From: Rhodococcus sp. HNM0563
GTDB lineage: Bacteria > Actinomycetota > Actinomycetes > Mycobacteriales > Mycobacteriaceae
DNA: 64,000 bases
Assembly (NCBI RefSeq): GCF_012726195.1
Contig: NZ_JAASAF010000006.1
Span: 1 to 64,000, forward strand
Direction of reading: 5' to 3'
Shown here one piece after another: positions 61,321-64,000 of this stretch. Below the pieces are notes generated by a model. That model was not told the origin of the DNA, searched no databases, and was given only the letters and a program-made list of their open reading frames with translations. The translations under genes were made by a program, and so were the position numbers. Every line of letters begins with the position of its first letter. Position 1 is the stretch's first letter.

Positions 61321-63266
61321 GTGGTCTCCACTTCGCCGTTGAATAGCTCCATCGGGGTGCACAGCCGGCCCGCTACGGCGGTCGCAGCAACCACATACGG
61401 CGACGCCAGATACACCGAACCAGGACCAGAGCGACCAGGAAAATTGCGGTTCTGTGCGCTGACAGTGATTTCTTCCGTGGACTCGGACACACCTGGCCCA
61501 GCATTGATGCAGGCACCGCATGACGGGGGGAGTACATTCACTCCGATCGACTCGAACAAGCTGACGTAGCCGCGCTCGCTCGCGTAGGCGAGAACTGTTG
61601 AGCTGCCCATTTGGATGTAGGCGTCTATGTGGTCGGGAACCTTCAGCCCGCGTGCGTGGGCTTCCGAGAGGACCGCTGCATACATGTCCATATCGTGAGC
61701 TTTCCCGCCCGTGCAGGAACCGCCGTAAACCTTGTTCACTGCGAAGTCACGTGGGACCGTCGTAATCGGAACCGAGTTCGTTGGGTCGCCGGGGAGGGAA
61801 ACCATCGGTTCCACACGGTCGAGGTCCAACGTGACAGTAACCGCATAGGTCGCCGCCGGGTCTGAGGGCAAGGTGACGAAAGGCCTATTCGGACAGCGTT
61901 GTTCGAGAAAATCGCGCGTGATTTCGTCGGGCTCGAAATAGGCCGTTACCCCGCGCGCTTCCACCGCCATGTTGCACAGAGTCGCCCGCTCGTCGATCCC
62001 GATGGTGGCGCATCCCGCTCCGGTGAACGCTAACACCCGACCGCGTGTCTTCCCGGACTGGACGACTGGGTGGGCAAGCAGCGTAAGCATGATGTCCTTC
62101 GCGCATGTGCCGGAGCGCAACTGCCCCACCAGGCGTACCTGCACGACCTCGGGGACCTTCGTGAGGATCTCGCGGTTGTACCAGGAGTTGGCGATGTCAG
62201 TTGCGCCGACACCGAATGCGAATGCACCGACAGCGCCCGCTGTGCACGTGTGACTATCGGTCCCGATGATGAGCTGAGACGGCGCAGCTACGTTCTCGAG
62301 AATGTAGTTGTGGCAGATCGCCTCACTGCCGCCTCCGGGCAACGTGCCTACGAATGTTCCGCCCTTAGCCGCGGCGAATTCACGCTGACGCTCGTGGAGG
62401 TTGCGAACCCGGCCCACCAGCGTCGGTCCGTCTGGCCGCCGCTCGAGAACCGCGCCGGCCAGGGACAGGTGGTCTTGGAAGAAGTAGCACGAATCCGGGT
62501 CCGCCAACGGTGCCTCGTCACCGAATTGATGACTGAACATTTCCGCCGCCATCGGGGTGACGTATTCGTGTGAGAAGCGGACGTCAGTGTTGACGAAATA
62601 CGACTCGCCTACGACGATAGATGCGTTCGGCGGACAGGGATTCGTCGCAGACAGATTCCTCTGGATGATCTTCTCGATGCTGTTCAGCGGACGACTCGCG
62701 CCGAAGCGCCCTCCCGAGGCCTTGCCGGCGTCGACTGCAGGCCGCTGCCGATTGAAGCCGAACAGACCGCCCGAATCGATGATCGTACGCTCAACGTCGT
62801 TGAATCGCCGATTAAAATCGGTCAGCGGGAGTTCCGCGCCCTCTAGAAGGGCGTTGAGTATCCCGAAGTCATCACACGTGATGATCCCCACATTGCGGCA
62901 GTTCTGCTCGTAGATCTTCTCGAACGACCTCGCGAACACAATCTCGATACCGGCATATCGTTCCGCGTAGACCGCGTGCTCGCGGGAGGATCCACAGCCC
63001 TTCGACATCCCACTGACCACGATCTGGGGGCGGAGTTTACGTACGGCGGTCTCGTCGAAAACGTCGTCGCGCAAACCGAGATAGGCGAAATCGCCGAGTT
63101 TTTCGTCGTACCAGTAGCAACACCAGCCCGGGATAATCTCGTCGGTCGAGATGTTGTCGAGCAGCGGCGCGGCAAGATAGTCGGCGTAGCGGGATGGGTC
63201 CTGGTCAACCAACTGCCGACGGCGTAGGTCCGGATCTTCGGTGAGGAACAGTGCCGGACCGGTCAT
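61305..63266 (-). CDS. Fused 3-isopropylmalate dehydratase-like enzyme (LeuD-LeuC order)
   Basis: This roughly 653-residue aconitase-superfamily protein has the small swivel domain first (about 10-180: LLDNISTDEIIPGW, GCGSSREHAVYAERYAG) and then the large [4Fe-4S] domain with IIGTDSHTCTAGAVGAFAFG, GSCTGG and PPSCGACINAGPG (three cluster Cys). Two separate subunits in normal leucine synthesis are one chain here, with the small domain N-terminal. ATG 63266 is preferred; TTG 63317 overlaps the upstream gene. It isomerises a 2-substituted malate. HphCD of cyanobacterial homophenylalanine synthesis is a comparable fusion. Confidence 0.88.
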   Translation of the reverse strand: MTGPALFLTEDPDLRRRQLVDQDPSRYADYLAAPLLDNISTDEIIPGWCCYWYDEKLGDFAYLGLRDDVFDETAVRKLRPQIVVSGMSKGCGSSREHAVYAERYAGIEIVFARSFEKIYEQNCRNVGIITCDDFGILNALLEGAELPLTDFNRRFNDVERTIIDSGGLFGFNRQRPAVDAGKASGGRFGASRPLNSIEKIIQRNLSATNPCPPNASIVVGESYFVNTDVRFSHEYVTPMAAEMFSHQFGDEAPLADPDSCYFFQDHLSLAGAVLERRPDGPTLVGRVRNLHERQREFAAAKGGTFVGTLPGGGSEAICHNYILENVAAPSQLIIGTDSHTCTAGAVGAFAFGVGATDIANSWYNREILTKVPEVVQVRLVGQLRSGTCAKDIMLTLLAHPVVQSGKTRGRVLAFTGAGCATIGIDERATLCNMAVEARGVTAYFEPDEITRDFLEQRCPNRPFVTLPSDPAATYAVTVTLDLDRVEPMVSLPGDPTNSVPITTVPRDFAVNKVYGGSCTGGKAHDMDMYAAVLSEAHARGLKVPDHIDAYIQMGSSTVLAYASERGYVSLFESIGVNVLPPSCGACINAGPGVSESTEEITVSAQNRNFPGRSGPGSVYLASPYVVAATAVAGRLCTPMELFNGEVETTCVSQ

Positions 63267-63300
63267 CCGAATGGTGCGCGGTGACGCAGTTGTTGGCAAG

Positions 63301-64000
63301 TCAGTGTTTCTGAGCAACGATCCGTCCGATCTGTTCGTCGGTCAACGGGCGGTCAGCGGCTTTCGCCAACGTCAGAACGTCACGGATGACGTCATCGGAA
63401 GCCGAGTAGCCATTGACTGAGAGCCAGTACTGGACGTTGCTGGCGCCTGACGCACGGTCGATCAGCACTTCCTGATGGCGCCCGAGGAGGCTCGCCGGCA
63501 CGCTTGAGTACACGTTGTCCATCAGCACCCGTTTGCCCTTGTTCGCTGCTTTCAGAATGGCGGAGGCGTGCACGCCGGCGCTGGTCTTGAAGACGTCGTT
63601 TCCCAGAGCTGGATAGTTGGCCGGAATCTCGATGCCTAGCATGGTGGCTACGCATTCGCCGTACGTCCGAACGGCCTCCAAATCGAACTGCTCACCGTGC
63701 TGTAGGGACCGGTTGACGATCAGTTGATCGATCGCGGTGTTACCGGCGCGTTCTCCGATGCCCAGCGCGGTTCCGTGCACGCGATCGCATCCCGCTTCCA
63801 ATGCAACCAGCGCGTTGATCAGAGCCAGCCCACGATCATTGTGGCCATGCCAGTCGAATTGCGCTCGGCAAGAACGAGATTCAAAGAATTCGATGGACCA
63901 GCGGACCAGCGCCCGGGTGGACGCCGGCGACGCCGCGCCGACCGTGTCGCACACAGTGATGCGGTCGACTCCCAAGTCGGCGGCCGCCGCATAGATTTCG
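63301..64000 (-). CDS. LeuA/homocitrate-synthase-like acyl-CoA condensing enzyme (C-terminal part)
   Basis: The gene enters from the right edge; 232 residues are visible. They show the HMGL-like TIM-barrel signature FDWHGHNDRGLALINALVAL (metal His pair) and VHGTALGIGERAGNTAIDQL, then PALGNDVFKTSAGVHASAIL and a short C-terminal tail. No regulatory domain follows, unlike feedback-controlled LeuA. It would condense acetyl-CoA with a 2-oxo acid as first step of chain extension. The choice between isopropylmalate, homocitrate, citramalate or aryl-malate synthase cannot be made without the N-terminal half. Confidence 0.87.
   Translation of the reverse strand, partial: EIYAAAADLGVDRITVCDTVGAASPASTRALVRWSIEFFESRSCRAQFDWHGHNDRGLALINALVALEAGCDRVHGTALGIGERAGNTAIDQLIVNRSLQHGEQFDLEAVRTYGECVATMLGIEIPANYPALGNDVFKTSAGVHASAILKAANKGKRVLMDNVYSSVPASLLGRHQEVLIDRASGASNVQYWLSVNGYSASDDVIRDVLTLAKAADRPLTDEQIGRIVAQKH

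Noticed and set aside
60274-64000. Housekeeping leucine operon
   Set aside because: The dehydratase is a LeuD-LeuC fusion, the dehydrogenase loop is tartrate-type, the synthase lacks a regulatory domain and the genes are fused to trpBA and an NRPS protein. Genome data are still needed to exclude it fully.
1-64000. CRISPR arrays, tRNA or rRNA genes, insertion sequences
   Set aside because: No spaced direct repeats of CRISPR type, no cloverleaf or rRNA sequence, and no transposase frame with terminal repeats were seen by eye. The only tandem array (9840-9924) has no spacers. A tRNAscan or Infernal run could still find something missed.

Overview
The window is high-GC actinobacterial DNA, almost certainly from a mycolic-acid producer close to Rhodococcus. 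The main reasons are an Emb-type arabinosyltransferase (arabinan synthesis in the cell wall), a leucine-catabolic block in the same order as the Mycobacterium tuberculosis Rv2498c-Rv2506 region, a mycofactocin-type dehydrogenase, and frequent GTG/TTG starts with overlapping stop/start codons. I cannot name the species from sequence alone. No rRNA, tRNA, CRISPR array or intact insertion sequence was found.

1-8.2 kb is the leucine/isovalerate (probably also itaconate) catabolic locus: a CoA-transferase subunit, an IclR regulator, then leftward accD1-accA1-fadE-maoC-citE with overlapping genes, and a divergent TetR regulator over a near-perfect 18-bp palindrome. 8.2-9.9 kb holds a thioesterase and a CPBP protease. 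9.9-19.5 kb is a form II molybdenum hydroxylase (CO-dehydrogenase-like) locus: maturation genes (MoxR ATPase, VWA protein, XdhC), an opposed mycofactocin-type SDR, coxS-coxL-coxM-coxG, and a convergent LysR regulator.

19.8-43.7 kb is a mosaic of ordinary genes: an orphan CvnA-type sensor kinase, a paired FluC fluoride channel, an alpha/beta-hydrolase that has lost its catalytic residues, SDR, glutaminase-STAS, Emb, pirin, an LVIVD/DUF305 secreted pair, PanE and an FMN hydroxy-acid oxidase, a glycosyltransferase, an esterase, LipB, a stand-alone TrpF, and a P450 with its ferredoxin.

43.9-55.8 kb looks like an accessory catabolic island. One leftward operon carries an MHS transporter, a PhnZ-like HD-domain diiron oxygenase, two small uncharacterised proteins, an LLM flavin enzyme, another unknown protein and a TetR regulator. 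Divergent class II aldolase and amidohydrolase genes follow, then a GntR regulator, a 2-hydroxyacid dehydrogenase, a scar joining two truncated genes, and a second PhnZ-like oxygenase. The substrate is unknown.

56.4-64.0 kb, running off the right edge, is the most interesting part. It is one leftward, translationally coupled operon encoding a LeuA-like synthase, a fused LeuD-LeuC dehydratase, a LeuB/tartrate-dehydrogenase-like enzyme, TrpB, TrpA, and a free-standing NRPS adenylation-carrier didomain. Together these suggest one-carbon chain extension of a 2-oxo acid, coupled to tryptophan supply and loading of an amino acid on a carrier protein: a probable undescribed biosynthetic pathway.
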